NCBI RefSeq assembly: GCF_900107745.1
Contig: NZ_FNRO01000006.1
Span: forward strand, 62,001-126,000
DNA from: Variovorax sp. YR216
Lineage (GTDB): Bacteria; Pseudomonadota; Gammaproteobacteria; Burkholderiales; Burkholderiaceae_C
Direction of reading: 5' to 3'
Length of the DNA stretch: 64,000 nt
Below, one piece after another: positions 8,740 through 17,066 of the stretch (the stretch's first letter is position 1; each line of letters starts with the position of its first letter). Below the pieces are notes generated by a model. That model ran no database searches, was not told the DNA's origin, and was given only the letters and a program-made list of their open reading frames with translations. The position numbers and the translations under genes were made by a program.

Positions 8740-9567
8740 TTACTTGAGGTTCTTGGTCGCTTCGCGCTCTTCCTGCGCGAGCACGGGCTGCATGCGCTGC
8801 GCGACGGCGCGCAGCCAGTCCAGATAGACCTTCTGGTCCTTCGCCACACCCATGCCGGTGTCGAGCTGGAAGATCTTGCTGTCCTGGCAGTCGTTCTCGG
8901 AGGGGAAAACCGCCAGGCCCTTGACCTTCTTGCTGATGTTCGGCCAGAGCATGCGGTTGAGCGGTGCGGCATCGGAGCGGCCGGCCATCACCTCCTCGAT
9001 CGGCGCCACCGACCCGGAGTTGGTCACGCCGCGCAGCGTGGCCTTGCCGAAGGTCTGCTTCATCAGCGGTTCTTCACCGGCGCCCGAGAAGTAGGCGAGC
9101 GTCATGTCCGGCTTGTTGAAGTCCTCGAGCGACTTGGCCGCGGTGAACTTGGGATTGTTGGCGCGGCCGAACATGCACACGCCGGTGTTGGAGAAGGTGA
9201 CGAAGTCGATGATCTTGGCGCGCTCGGCCGTCTCGTTCAGCGGGCCGATCATGATGTCCATCTGGTTGGCCACCAGGGACGGCACCTTGGTTTCATGGCT
9301 GACCATCACCGGCTCGATCTTCACGCCCAGCAGCTTGGCGAACTCGTTGCCCAGCGTCCAGGAGGGGCCCGACCACGGCTCGCCCGTTCCGGTCGTGTTC
9401 TGCGAGAGCCACGGCGGGTTGTTGACCACGCCCACGCGCAGCACGCCAGCCTTGCGAATGGCGTCGATGCGCGCACTGGCGCCGGGCGGGGGTGGCGTCT
9501 GCGCCATGGCCGCCGTTGCGGCGAATGCAAGTGCGACCGAGACGATGGTGCTGGCGAATGTCTTCAT
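8740..9567 (-). CDS. Family-3 ABC substrate-binding protein, copy 1
   Basis: 275 residues with a Sec signal peptide ending around residue 24 (AAMAQ). The mature part begins with a RIDAIRKAGVLRVGV segment typical of periplasmic solute-binding protein family 3. It captures the substrate for the adjacent permeases and ATPase. It is clearly paralogous to the next gene upstream (9672-10538): both share RIDAIRKAG, NTTGxGEPWSGP and SHETKVP. The ATG at 9567 was chosen because it begins the signal peptide and follows GGGAGACAC on the coding strand. Confidence 0.88.
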   Translation of the reverse strand: MKTFASTIVSVALAFAATAAMAQTPPPPGASARIDAIRKAGVLRVGVVNNPPWLSQNTTGTGEPWSGPSWTLGNEFAKLLGVKIEPVMVSHETKVPSLVANQMDIMIGPLNETAERAKIIDFVTFSNTGVCMFGRANNPKFTAAKSLEDFNKPDMTLAYFSGAGEEPLMKQTFGKATLRGVTNSGSVAPIEEVMAGRSDAAPLNRMLWPNISKKVKGLAVFPSENDCQDSKIFQLDTGMGVAKDQKVYLDWLRAVAQRMQPVLAQEEREATKNLK

Positions 9568-9671
9568 GTGTGTCTCCCGTTCTGGAAAAAATGGGTGAGG
9601 TATTCCCCAACGCCGGCACGCGGCGTTGATCGGCTTGTCTTGCGAGGAGGGTTGGAGCGGGCTCGGGCCGC

Positions 9672-10538
9672 TCAGGGCTGCTGGGCCTGGATCACGCGCG
9701 CTTCGTCGGCATCGAGCTTGGGCTTCAGGGTCTTCGCGACCTGGCGCAGCCAGTCGAGGTAAGGCGCCTGGTTCTTGTCGATGGCCAGCCCGACCGGCGA
9801 GGCCTTCTCGGTGCTGTGCTGGCAGTTGTCGGCACTCGGCAGCACCGCGAGCCCCTTGACCTTGCGCTGCAGGCCGACCCACGGCACGCGGTTGATGGGG
9901 GCTGCATCGGCACGCTTCGCCATGACTTCCTCGACCGGCGCCGTGGCGCCCGAGCTGGCGACCGCGCGCAGGCGGGCCTTGGGAAAGCGTTCCTTGACCC
10001 AGTTTTCTTCAGCGCCGCCGGTGAAGTAGGCAATGGTCACCTCGGGGTTGTTCAGGTCGTCGACCGATGTCGCCTTGGAGAAGCGCGCGTTGTCCGCCCG
10101 CCCGAACATGCAGATGCTGGTGCTCGAATAGAGGACGAAGTCCACCACCTTGAGGCGCTCCGGCGTTTCGCCCAGCGGACTGATCGTCATGTCGACCTGG
10201 TTGGCCGCCAGCACCGGCACCTTGGTCTCGTGCGACACGGCCACCGTGCGCAGCTTCACGCCCAGCAGGCGCGCGTATTCGTTGGCCAGCAGCCAGGCCG
10301 GGCCGCTCCAGGGCTCGCCGTTGCCAGTGGTGTTCTCGATGAGCCAAGGCGCGTTCTGCAGCACACCCACGCGCAGCTCGCCCGCCTTGCGGATGGCGTC
10401 GATGCGTGGGCTGACGCCTTGCGCCGGCGGAGTCTGCGCCGTGGCAAGGAGAGGCACCGTGGCTGCGATGGCCATGGTCGCGCAGGCAAAGGCGCGGCGC
10501 AGGCTCGCACCGCGGTCAGGCTGAGAAGTTGAATGCAC
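9672..10538 (-). CDS. Family-3 ABC substrate-binding protein, copy 2
   Basis: 288 residues with an N-terminal export signal whose hydrophobic core lies around residues 14-34 (ending in ATAQ). It is a tandem paralogue of the downstream protein, from which it is separated by 104 nt. Differences concentrate in loops after the shared EPWSGP segment, so the pair may bind related but distinct sugar acids, or differ in affinity, while sharing one permease pair. It is the first structural gene after the GntR regulator (44 nt gap). Confidence 0.88.
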   Translation of the reverse strand: MHSTSQPDRGASLRRAFACATMAIAATVPLLATAQTPPAQGVSPRIDAIRKAGELRVGVLQNAPWLIENTTGNGEPWSGPAWLLANEYARLLGVKLRTVAVSHETKVPVLAANQVDMTISPLGETPERLKVVDFVLYSSTSICMFGRADNARFSKATSVDDLNNPEVTIAYFTGGAEENWVKERFPKARLRAVASSGATAPVEEVMAKRADAAPINRVPWVGLQRKVKGLAVLPSADNCQHSTEKASPVGLAIDKNQAPYLDWLRQVAKTLKPKLDADEARVIQAQQP

Positions 10539-10582
10539 GGGCTTGTCTCCTGTTTTGATGGGATGGCGTGGCGCGCGTTTGC

Positions 10583-11323
10583 TTAGCGCCAGGCCTGGGT
10601 GAATTCGGTGATCACGCGCTCGATGTGCGCGCGCATGGCGGCACGCGAAGCATCCGCGTCGCGCGCGAGCAGCGCGTTGAAGATGCGCTGGTGGTCCGCA
10701 TGCGAGGCCTGGCGCAGTTCAGGCGTATGGAAGTGGTGCTCGATCTTGGTCCAGATCGGTCCGCGGGCCTGTGCCCAGAGGGCGGTGACCATCTGCATCA
10801 GCACGCTGTTGCCGGTGGATTCGGCAATGCGCACATGGAACAGGCGGTCGGCCTCGGCATTGGCTTCCTTGTTGTCCATCTGCTCGTGCATTTCGGTCAG
10901 CGCCGAGAAGATGCGGTCGAGGTCCGAGTCCTTGCGCACCTGCGCGGCCTGCCCGGCGATCTCGGCCTCGATCAGGCAGCGCGCGCGCAGCAGCTCGAAG
11001 GGGCCGGGCTCGGACGCAGGCATGAAGGGAGTGACGACCATGTTCCTGGATGGCGTCGGCGTCTGCGTGACGTAGACGCCGGAGCCGCCGCGCACTTCGA
11101 CCACGCCCTGGATCTCCAGGGAGATCGTTGCCTCGCGCACGGCGGTGCGGCTCACGTCGAAGCGCTCTGCCAGCACGCGCTCGGCGGGAAGGCGTTCGCC
11201 GGGCTTGATCTCGCCGTGCTGGATGAGCTCCATGATCTGCGCCGCCAGACGCAGGTACGAGCGCTCCGCGACCTTGGAAGAGCCTTCGGCTTGGGCGTTG
11301 CCTGGAATGAGCTTGAGGTTCAT
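10583..11323 (-). CDS. FadR-subfamily GntR transcriptional regulator of the sugar-acid locus
   Basis: 246 residues from the ATG at 11323; an in-frame TTG at 11344 would add seven residues but would run into the operator-like region. The winged HTH has PGERLPAERVLAERFDVSR and TAVREA; the FCD domain has RLFHVRIAESTGN and late ADHQRIFNAL histidines. It heads the minus-strand operon and is divergent from the mannitol-dehydrogenase-family gene. TGGTnnACCA motifs in the intergenic region and early in that gene are plausible binding sites, by analogy with FadR-family operators. Confidence 0.87.
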   Translation of the reverse strand: MNLKLIPGNAQAEGSSKVAERSYLRLAAQIMELIQHGEIKPGERLPAERVLAERFDVSRTAVREATISLEIQGVVEVRGGSGVYVTQTPTPSRNMVVTPFMPASEPGPFELLRARCLIEAEIAGQAAQVRKDSDLDRIFSALTEMHEQMDNKEANAEADRLFHVRIAESTGNSVLMQMVTALWAQARGPIWTKIEHHFHTPELRQASHADHQRIFNALLARDADASRAAMRAHIERVITEFTQAWR

Positions 11324-11375
11324 GGTTGAAAGTGGTTGGACCAATTATTGGATTGGTGAGCCAAATGGCCCATAG

Positions 11376-11385
11376 TGGTTTACCA
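11376..11385. promoter_or_regulatory. Putative GntR operator TGGTTTACCA
   Basis: TGGT and ACCA arms around two bases, in the AT-rich divergent promoter region between the GntR gene and the fructuronate-reductase-like gene. An imperfect relative, ATTGGTGAGCCAAAT, lies at 11352-11366. FadR-subfamily regulators commonly recognise TGGTnnnACCA-like palindromes. Confidence 0.45.
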
Positions 11386-11447
11386 GAATAGGGATTGGTC
11401 TGTCCGGCGATCTAATCCCTCTTCCATTCTGCCGGCTGCTTCCGCCC

Positions 11448-12878
11448 ATGTCCCTACCCTCTCTTGGATCTCGTCCTCTCGGCTCACTGCCTGCGCGCGC
11501 GCTCGACACGGGGGCGCAGGTGGTCTTACCAAATTCCACGCGTGGCGGCGTTCAGCCGGGTGTGGTGCATCTGGGCCTGGGCGCATTTCATCGGGCGCAC
11601 CAGGCGCTGGTCTACGAACGCCTGATCGCGGGCGGCGATCCGCGCTGGGGCGTGGTCGGCGTGGCCATGCGCAGCACGCAGCTCGCGGATGCGCTGGCGG
11701 CGCAGGACGGCCTCTACTCGGTGCAGATCGCGGACGCCGACTCGGTGCGTTGGCAGATCCCCGGCGCCCTGCTGCGCACCTGCGTCGCCGCGCGCGAGCG
11801 GCAGCAGGTCGTCGACGCCATGGAAGCGCCGCAGACGCGCTGGATCACCTTGACCGTGACGGAGAAGGGCTACACGCCGGATCTGGCGGCGCTGATCGTG
11901 GATGGCCTGGCGCAGCGCATGAAGTCGGGCCTGCCCGGAGTGACCGTCGCCTCGTGCGACAACCTCTCGGACAACGGCCGCAAGCTGCAGGCGCTGTGCC
12001 TGTCGGATGCCGCCGCGCGAGAGCCCGCGCTCGCCGCGTGGATCGAGGCGCGATGCGCGTTCCCGAACAGCATGGTCGACCGCATCGTCCCCGCATCCAC
12101 CGACGCGCAGCACGCCGCAGCAGCGGCCGCGCTGGGGGTGGAAGACCGCGGCGCTCTGAGCACCGAGGCCTTCTGGGAATGGGTGATCGAACGGCGCATG
12201 GCCGACCCGTCGGACGCCGAACTGCTGGCCCGGGCCGGCGTGACGGTGGTGGAGGACGTCAAGCCCTTCGAGGACGCGAAGCTGCGCATGCTCAATGGCA
12301 GCCACACGGCGCTGGCCATGATCGGAGCGGTGCAGGGTTGGGCCACCGTGGCCGACGGCATCGCCCAGCCCGGCGTGCGGCGCTTCGTGCACGCCTTCAT
12401 GTCGCGCGTGGCCATTCCCAGCTTGAGCCGCCCCGGGCTACCCGCCTACCGCGATGCACTGCTGGAGCGCTTCGCCAATCCGCACCTGCGTCACCGCGTG
12501 CACCAGATCGCGAGCGATAGCTCGTTGAAGATCCCGCTGCGCTGGGGACCGCCGCTGCTCGATGGCTTGGCGGCGGGACGCGAGCTCGAACCCTTGGCGC
12601 TCGCGTGTGCAGCGTGGATGCGCTACCTGCGCGGCGAAGACGAAGCCGGGCGCCCCTACGCCATGTCGGACCCGCAGGCCGATGCGTTGCAGGCGCTGGC
12701 CCGCCGGCATGCGGGCGATGTCGAAGGCACGGTGCGTGCGCTGCTGTCGATCGCATCCATCTGGCCGTCCGGCTGCGCGGACGATGTGCGCTGGGCGCCG
12801 CGCGTGGTCCACTGGCTGCGCCGCATCGAGTCTGCCGGCCTGGCTGCGGCGCTCGACGAAGTCACTGCTGCGCCCTGA
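11448..12878 (+). CDS. Mannitol dehydrogenase family protein, probable D-mannonate oxidoreductase (fructuronate reductase)
   Basis: 476 residues, normal for polyol-specific long-chain dehydrogenases. The N-terminal NAD-binding domain begins with GVVHLGLGAFHRAHQA; the catalytic region holds KPFEDAKLRMLNGSH, the lysine-containing family motif, near residue 275. Members reduce D-fructuronate or D-tagaturonate, or oxidise mannitol. Beside mannonate dehydratase and an L-gulonate/L-idonate dehydrogenase the fructuronate to D-mannonate step is the best fit. It diverges from the regulator, and a second TGGT-n3-ACCA motif lies inside its first 30 codons. Confidence 0.85.
   Translation: MSLPSLGSRPLGSLPARALDTGAQVVLPNSTRGGVQPGVVHLGLGAFHRAHQALVYERLIAGGDPRWGVVGVAMRSTQLADALAAQDGLYSVQIADADSVRWQIPGALLRTCVAARERQQVVDAMEAPQTRWITLTVTEKGYTPDLAALIVDGLAQRMKSGLPGVTVASCDNLSDNGRKLQALCLSDAAAREPALAAWIEARCAFPNSMVDRIVPASTDAQHAAAAAALGVEDRGALSTEAFWEWVIERRMADPSDAELLARAGVTVVEDVKPFEDAKLRMLNGSHTALAMIGAVQGWATVADGIAQPGVRRFVHAFMSRVAIPSLSRPGLPAYRDALLERFANPHLRHRVHQIASDSSLKIPLRWGPPLLDGLAAGRELEPLALACAAWMRYLRGEDEAGRPYAMSDPQADALQALARRHAGDVEGTVRALLSIASIWPSGCADDVRWAPRVVHWLRRIESAGLAAALDEVTAAP
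11521..11531. promoter_or_regulatory. Putative intragenic GntR operator TGGTCTTACCA
   Basis: A perfect TGGT-n3-ACCA palindrome inside codons 25-28 of the mannitol-dehydrogenase-family gene, 136 bp from the copy at 11376-11385. It could be an auxiliary operator or roadblock for the divergent regulator. It could also be chance. Confidence 0.3.
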
Positions 12879-13290
12879 TCGAGGCGTCAGGTGCGGGCGA
12901 TTGTCCGCATTCGGATGGAACCGGCAAGCGATCAGCGAGGATCGCGCGCGCCCTGAGCGCTGCCTCGACGACGAGGTCGGCATCCTGCGCGCAACTGCGC
13001 AGGGCGCTTTCGCCGTCATCGATGCCGTCGTCCCTCATCCGGTCGAGCAGCGCGCGGCTGACCTCCAGCGCCGCCGATGCGACGGCCAGGCACATGTGCA
13101 GCCCCGCGTCGGTTCTCTGCAGGGCGGCGATCCGGCGCGCCGCATGCAGGCTGTGTTCGGGGCAATCGCTCGCGATGCCCACGATGCGCGAGTGAGGCGC
13201 GCCTTCGACGATCTGCGGGTTGAATAGTTCCAGCATCACGTCATCGACGGCGCATCGTGCGCGTCGGATCTTGTCTGCGGCAGGGCTCAT
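12862..13290 (-). CDS. Hypothetical protein, convergent with the mannitol-dehydrogenase gene
   Basis: 142 residues from the ATG at 13290 to a stop that overlaps the end of the convergent gene by 17 nt. I do not recognise a family. The sequence is mainly helical in character, with no signal peptide or membrane segment. Its amino-acid composition is ordinary, unlike the Arg/Ala-rich shadow frames nearby, and it is the only plausible coding frame in the roughly 600-bp gap between 12878 and 13479. No strong ribosome-binding site is visible. A longer in-frame start at 13437 would read across the 13346 hairpin and is less likely. Confidence 0.4.
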   Translation of the reverse strand: MSPAADKIRRARCAVDDVMLELFNPQIVEGAPHSRIVGIASDCPEHSLHAARRIAALQRTDAGLHMCLAVASAALEVSRALLDRMRDDGIDDGESALRSCAQDADLVVEAALRARAILADRLPVPSECGQSPAPDASIRAQQ

Positions 13291-13345
13291 GGTTCGGCTT
13301 GGCGGAATACGAGCCGCGAATCTAGAGACCGAAAGAGGACAAATC

Positions 13346-13361
13346 GGGGAGCGGGCTCCCC
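13346..13361. other. GC hairpin GGGGAGC/GCTCCCC upstream of bamA
   Basis: A seven-base inverted repeat with a 2-nt centre, 118 bp upstream of the bamA ATG and flanked by AAATC and AATCTTT. It could act in the bamA leader or end transcription arriving from upstream. No T-tract of terminator quality follows. Confidence 0.35.
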
Positions 13362-13478
13362 AATCTTTCCCAGATTGGCGCGCAGCATTCGCGGGATGCA
13401 CGCATCTTTTGTTTCGTACGGCAGGCCCGGCCTGCATCTGCCCATTCTTTCCTCTGAAATGCTGGAGGCCGCTGCCGG

Positions 13479-15866
13479 ATGAGGCGCGTCATCCTGGCCC
13501 TGGCGTCCTCCGTGCTCGCATCGACCACCTGGGCCATCGAACCATTCACCGTCAAGGACATCCGCGTCGAGGGCCTCCAGCGCGTTGAGGCCGGAACGAT
13601 CTTCGCGACACTGCCGGTGCACGTCGGCGACACCTACACCGACGAGACCGGCGCGAGCGCGATTCGCGCGCTCTTCGATCTGGGGTTGTTCAAGGACGCG
13701 CGCATCGACGTGGCGGGCAACGTGCTCGTCGTGATCGTCGAGGAACGGCCCACGGTGGCCGATGTCGACTTCGTGGGCGCGAGGGAGTTCGACAAGGCGG
13801 CGCTGGTCAAGGCCCTGCGCGAAGTCGGTCTCGCCGACGGGCGCCCCTTCGACAAGGCGCTCGCCGACCGCGCCGAGCAGGAGCTCAAGCGGCAGTACGT
13901 GAGCCGCAGCCTCTACAACGCGCAGATCGTGACGACTGTCACGCCCATCGAGCGCAATCGCGTGAACCTCACGTTCACGGTGACCGAAGGCGAGGTGGCG
14001 CACATCCGCGAAGTGCGCATCGTCGGCAACAAGGCCTTCAGCGAGAAGACGCTTCTGAACCTGTTCGACCAGGACGGCGGCACGATGCTGAGCTGGTACA
14101 CCAAGTCCAACCAGTACTCGCGCGCCAAGCTCAACGCCGACCTCGAAACGCTGCGCTCGTACTACCTCACGCGCGGCTATCTCGAGTTCAACATCGACTC
14201 CACGCAGGTGGCGATCTCGCCCGACCGGCAGGACCTGAGCATCACGGTCAACATCACCGAAGGCGAGAAGTTCGTGGTGTCCGGCGTGAAGCTGGAAGGC
14301 AACTATTTCGGGCGCGACGACGAGTTCAAGACGCTGGTTCAGATCCGCCCCGGCGAGCCGTACAACGCCGAAGAGGTCAACGCGACAGTGAAGGCCTTCA
14401 CCGACTACTTCGGCAGTTTCGGCTATGCGTTCGCGCAGGTGCGGCCGGTGCCCGAGATCGATCGCGAGAAGGGCCAGGTGCACCTCACGCTGCAGTCCGA
14501 TGCGTCGCGCCGCGTGTCGGTGCGACGCGTGGTCATTTCGGGCAACGACCGCACGCGCGACGAAGTGATCCGCCGCGAGTTCCGGCAGTTCGAGGCCTCC
14601 TGGTACGACGGCGACAAGATCAAGCTCTCGCGCGACCGCATCGACCGGCTGGGCTACTTCAGCGACGTGGACGTGCAGACGCAGGAAGTCTCCGGTGCCC
14701 CGGACCAGGTCGACGTGGTGATCAATGTCAAGGAGAAGCCCACCGGCAGCCTGCAACTCGGCGCGGGCTATTCCACGACCGACAAGGTCTCTCTGACCTT
14801 CGGCATCACGCAGGAAAATCTCTTCGGCTCGGGCAACTACCTCGGGCTGCAGGTCACCACGAGCTCGTACAACCAGTCGATCTCGCTGACCGCGACCGAT
14901 CCGTACTTCACCTCGGACGGCATCTCGCGCACGCTGAGCGTCTATCACACCACCACCCGGCCCTATTACTCGGCCGACGGCAACTACAAGCTGACGAACG
15001 AAGGCGGGTCGATCCGCTTCGGCGTGCCTTTCAACGAGCTGAACACGGTGTACTTCGGGCTGGGGCTGGAGCGCTACACCTTCTCGCCGGGCACCAACGG
15101 CACCTACACGCTGGTCGATGGTTCCTATGTCTATACCGCGACGCCGCAGGCCTACCTGGACTACTTCCAGTGCTCGGGGACCGTGCCGAGCGTCGTCTGC
15201 GCGAAGGGCAGCGTGATCGGCGTGCCGGCCACCATCGGCTGGTCGCGCGACGACCGCGACAGCGCGCTGGTGCCCTCGCGCGGACGGCTGCAATCGGCCA
15301 GCGTCGAAGTGGGACTCGGCTCGGACATGCGCTACCTGAAGAGCCAGTACAGCTACCAGCAGTACGTGCCGCTGTCGAAGCAATACACGCTGGCCTTCAA
15401 CGGGCAGCTGGGCTATGCCACGCCCTACGGCGACTCGACCTTTCCGATCTTCAAGAACTTCTATGCGGGTGGCCTCGGATCGATCCGCGGCTTCGAGCAG
15501 AACTCGCTCGGCCCGACCGATTCGGTCACCGGCGCCGCGCTCGGCGGCACGCGCAAGGCGATCTTCAACATGGAGCTCAGCACGCCGTTCCCGGGTGCGG
15601 GCAACGATCGCTCGCTGCGGCTCTACGGCTTCTTCGATGCGGGCAATGTGTTCTCCACCCGCACCGCGTCGATGACCGATGCGCAGTGGAGCGCGCAGAA
15701 CAAGCTGCGCTCCTCGGCCGGCATCGGCATCAGCTGGATCTCGCCGCTCGGGCCGCTGCGCCTGGCCTATGCGCTGCCGATCACCTACCAGAAGCTGGAC
15801 GAGGCGAACGGCATCGCGGCCGACCGGCTGCAGCGCATCCAGTTCCAGATCGGCACGTCGTTCTGA
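13479..15866 (+). CDS. bamA: Outer membrane protein assembly factor BamA (Omp85 family)
   Basis: 795 residues, full length for BamA. A signal peptide covers about residues 1-19 (ending TTWA). Five POTRA domains extend to about residue 420 and a 16-stranded barrel follows. The loop-6 motif SIRGFEQNSLGP has its key Arg at residue 670, and the chain ends in QIGTSF with the terminal Phe of an outer-membrane beta-signal. BamA inserts beta-barrel proteins into the outer membrane. The gene stands alone rather than between rseP and skp/lpxD, and faces bamC with a 7-bp gap. It may be a second copy; a canonical copy elsewhere cannot be checked here. Confidence 0.9.
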   Translation: MRRVILALASSVLASTTWAIEPFTVKDIRVEGLQRVEAGTIFATLPVHVGDTYTDETGASAIRALFDLGLFKDARIDVAGNVLVVIVEERPTVADVDFVGAREFDKAALVKALREVGLADGRPFDKALADRAEQELKRQYVSRSLYNAQIVTTVTPIERNRVNLTFTVTEGEVAHIREVRIVGNKAFSEKTLLNLFDQDGGTMLSWYTKSNQYSRAKLNADLETLRSYYLTRGYLEFNIDSTQVAISPDRQDLSITVNITEGEKFVVSGVKLEGNYFGRDDEFKTLVQIRPGEPYNAEEVNATVKAFTDYFGSFGYAFAQVRPVPEIDREKGQVHLTLQSDASRRVSVRRVVISGNDRTRDEVIRREFRQFEASWYDGDKIKLSRDRIDRLGYFSDVDVQTQEVSGAPDQVDVVINVKEKPTGSLQLGAGYSTTDKVSLTFGITQENLFGSGNYLGLQVTTSSYNQSISLTATDPYFTSDGISRTLSVYHTTTRPYYSADGNYKLTNEGGSIRFGVPFNELNTVYFGLGLERYTFSPGTNGTYTLVDGSYVYTATPQAYLDYFQCSGTVPSVVCAKGSVIGVPATIGWSRDDRDSALVPSRGRLQSASVEVGLGSDMRYLKSQYSYQQYVPLSKQYTLAFNGQLGYATPYGDSTFPIFKNFYAGGLGSIRGFEQNSLGPTDSVTGAALGGTRKAIFNMELSTPFPGAGNDRSLRLYGFFDAGNVFSTRTASMTDAQWSAQNKLRSSAGIGISWISPLGPLRLAYALPITYQKLDEANGIAADRLQRIQFQIGTSF

Positions 15867-15873
15867 ACCCGGT

Positions 15874-16974
15874 CTACTGAAGATCCGCCGCGATCACCTG
15901 CACGATGCGCAACGCATCGGCAGGTGCCACGGTGGTGTTGGCGCGGCCGACCACCGTCACTGCGCTCGTGTCGCTCTCGCTGCGCACCTGGATGCCCAGC
16001 TTGAGCGGCGCGGCCACCGGGCCCGGATGCACGAAGTCGATCAGCTTCGAGAAGACGCCAGGCTCCTTGCCGTTGATGTTCGGCGGCACGTAGCGGACGA
16101 AGTAGGTGCCCTCGCTGCGGTTGCGGTCCTCCACGGTGAAGCCGGTGCGATCCAGCGCGAGGCCGACGTGCCGCCAGGCAGGATCGAAGCTCTCGGCCAG
16201 CTGCAGCGTCGGCCGGCCCTTGGGGTCGATGATCTGCGGTCCGCGCTTCTGTACGGCCGGGGCTGCTCCTGCGGCTGCGGTGGCGGTACCCGGAACGTCG
16301 CCGAGGCGGGCCATCATGCGGCGCAGCCATTCGGCTTCGAGTTCGGCATCGGCCGGCAGCGTGCGCAAGGTGGTGTGGCCCTCGCGCGTGGTGTCGGCGA
16401 CCTCGCGCATTCCGCGATGGCTGACGTAGATCTCGGTGCCGCCCGGAACCTGTTCCAGCCGGGTGCGGAAGCGGTCCATCTCCGCGCTGCCCTGTGATTG
16501 CTCCATCACCGAGGAGAGCGCGTCGCGGACAAAGCCCGTCGACACCTTGGCGTGGCTCTCCGCCCAGTCGGTCTCCATGATGCGGCGCTCCGGCTGGTCG
16601 GTGTCGAGCACGAAGCCGTTGTCCTGCCAGAACTTGCGCAGCGGCTCCCAGAGCTGCTCCGGCGTGCGGCCGACCACCAGCCACCGGTGCTGGCCTTCGA
16701 CCTCCATGCGTACGTCGCCGATCGCGTTGGGCGCGGTGGAAGGCGCGGCCGCCTGCGGAAGGGCGGCCTTGTAGTCGCTGGCGGACGCCACGCGCGGCGA
16801 AGCGATGTCGCCCTGGACGCGCATGAGCTGCGTGACATCCGGCGGGGTGGCCAGCGAAGTTGCCTTGGCCTTGGTGGTGCTCTGGTAGCGGAGGTTGTCG
16901 TCCTGGGTGGTGCTGCATGCGGCCAGGCCGAGGCTGATCGCGCACAGGACGAGGCGGGAGGGTGTGAAACTCAT
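15874..16974 (-). CDS. bamC: Outer membrane protein assembly factor BamC (NlpB/DapX family lipoprotein)
   Basis: 366 residues from the ATG at 16974, chosen because it places a lipoprotein signal (LGLAAC) correctly; an upstream in-frame ATG at 16998 adds eight residues before it. Two helix-grip (NlpB-like) domains lie at about residues 75-205 and 245-365. BamC is an accessory lipoprotein of the BAM complex. In relatives it usually follows dapA, but here it converges on bamA, giving an isolated two-gene BAM locus. It is somewhat divergent in the unstructured N-terminal region. Confidence 0.8.
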   Translation of the reverse strand: MSFTPSRLVLCAISLGLAACSTTQDDNLRYQSTTKAKATSLATPPDVTQLMRVQGDIASPRVASASDYKAALPQAAAPSTAPNAIGDVRMEVEGQHRWLVVGRTPEQLWEPLRKFWQDNGFVLDTDQPERRIMETDWAESHAKVSTGFVRDALSSVMEQSQGSAEMDRFRTRLEQVPGGTEIYVSHRGMREVADTTREGHTTLRTLPADAELEAEWLRRMMARLGDVPGTATAAAGAAPAVQKRGPQIIDPKGRPTLQLAESFDPAWRHVGLALDRTGFTVEDRNRSEGTYFVRYVPPNINGKEPGVFSKLIDFVHPGPVAAPLKLGIQVRSESDTSAVTVVGRANTTVAPADALRIVQVIAADLQ

Positions 16975-17066
16975 CGGATCCTTCGAAATCGGACCCACGA
17001 AGTGGGGTCGCGCGCACGCGATCCTGACGAACGATTCGGGAGAAAGCTGGGAGAGCTGTTACACGT

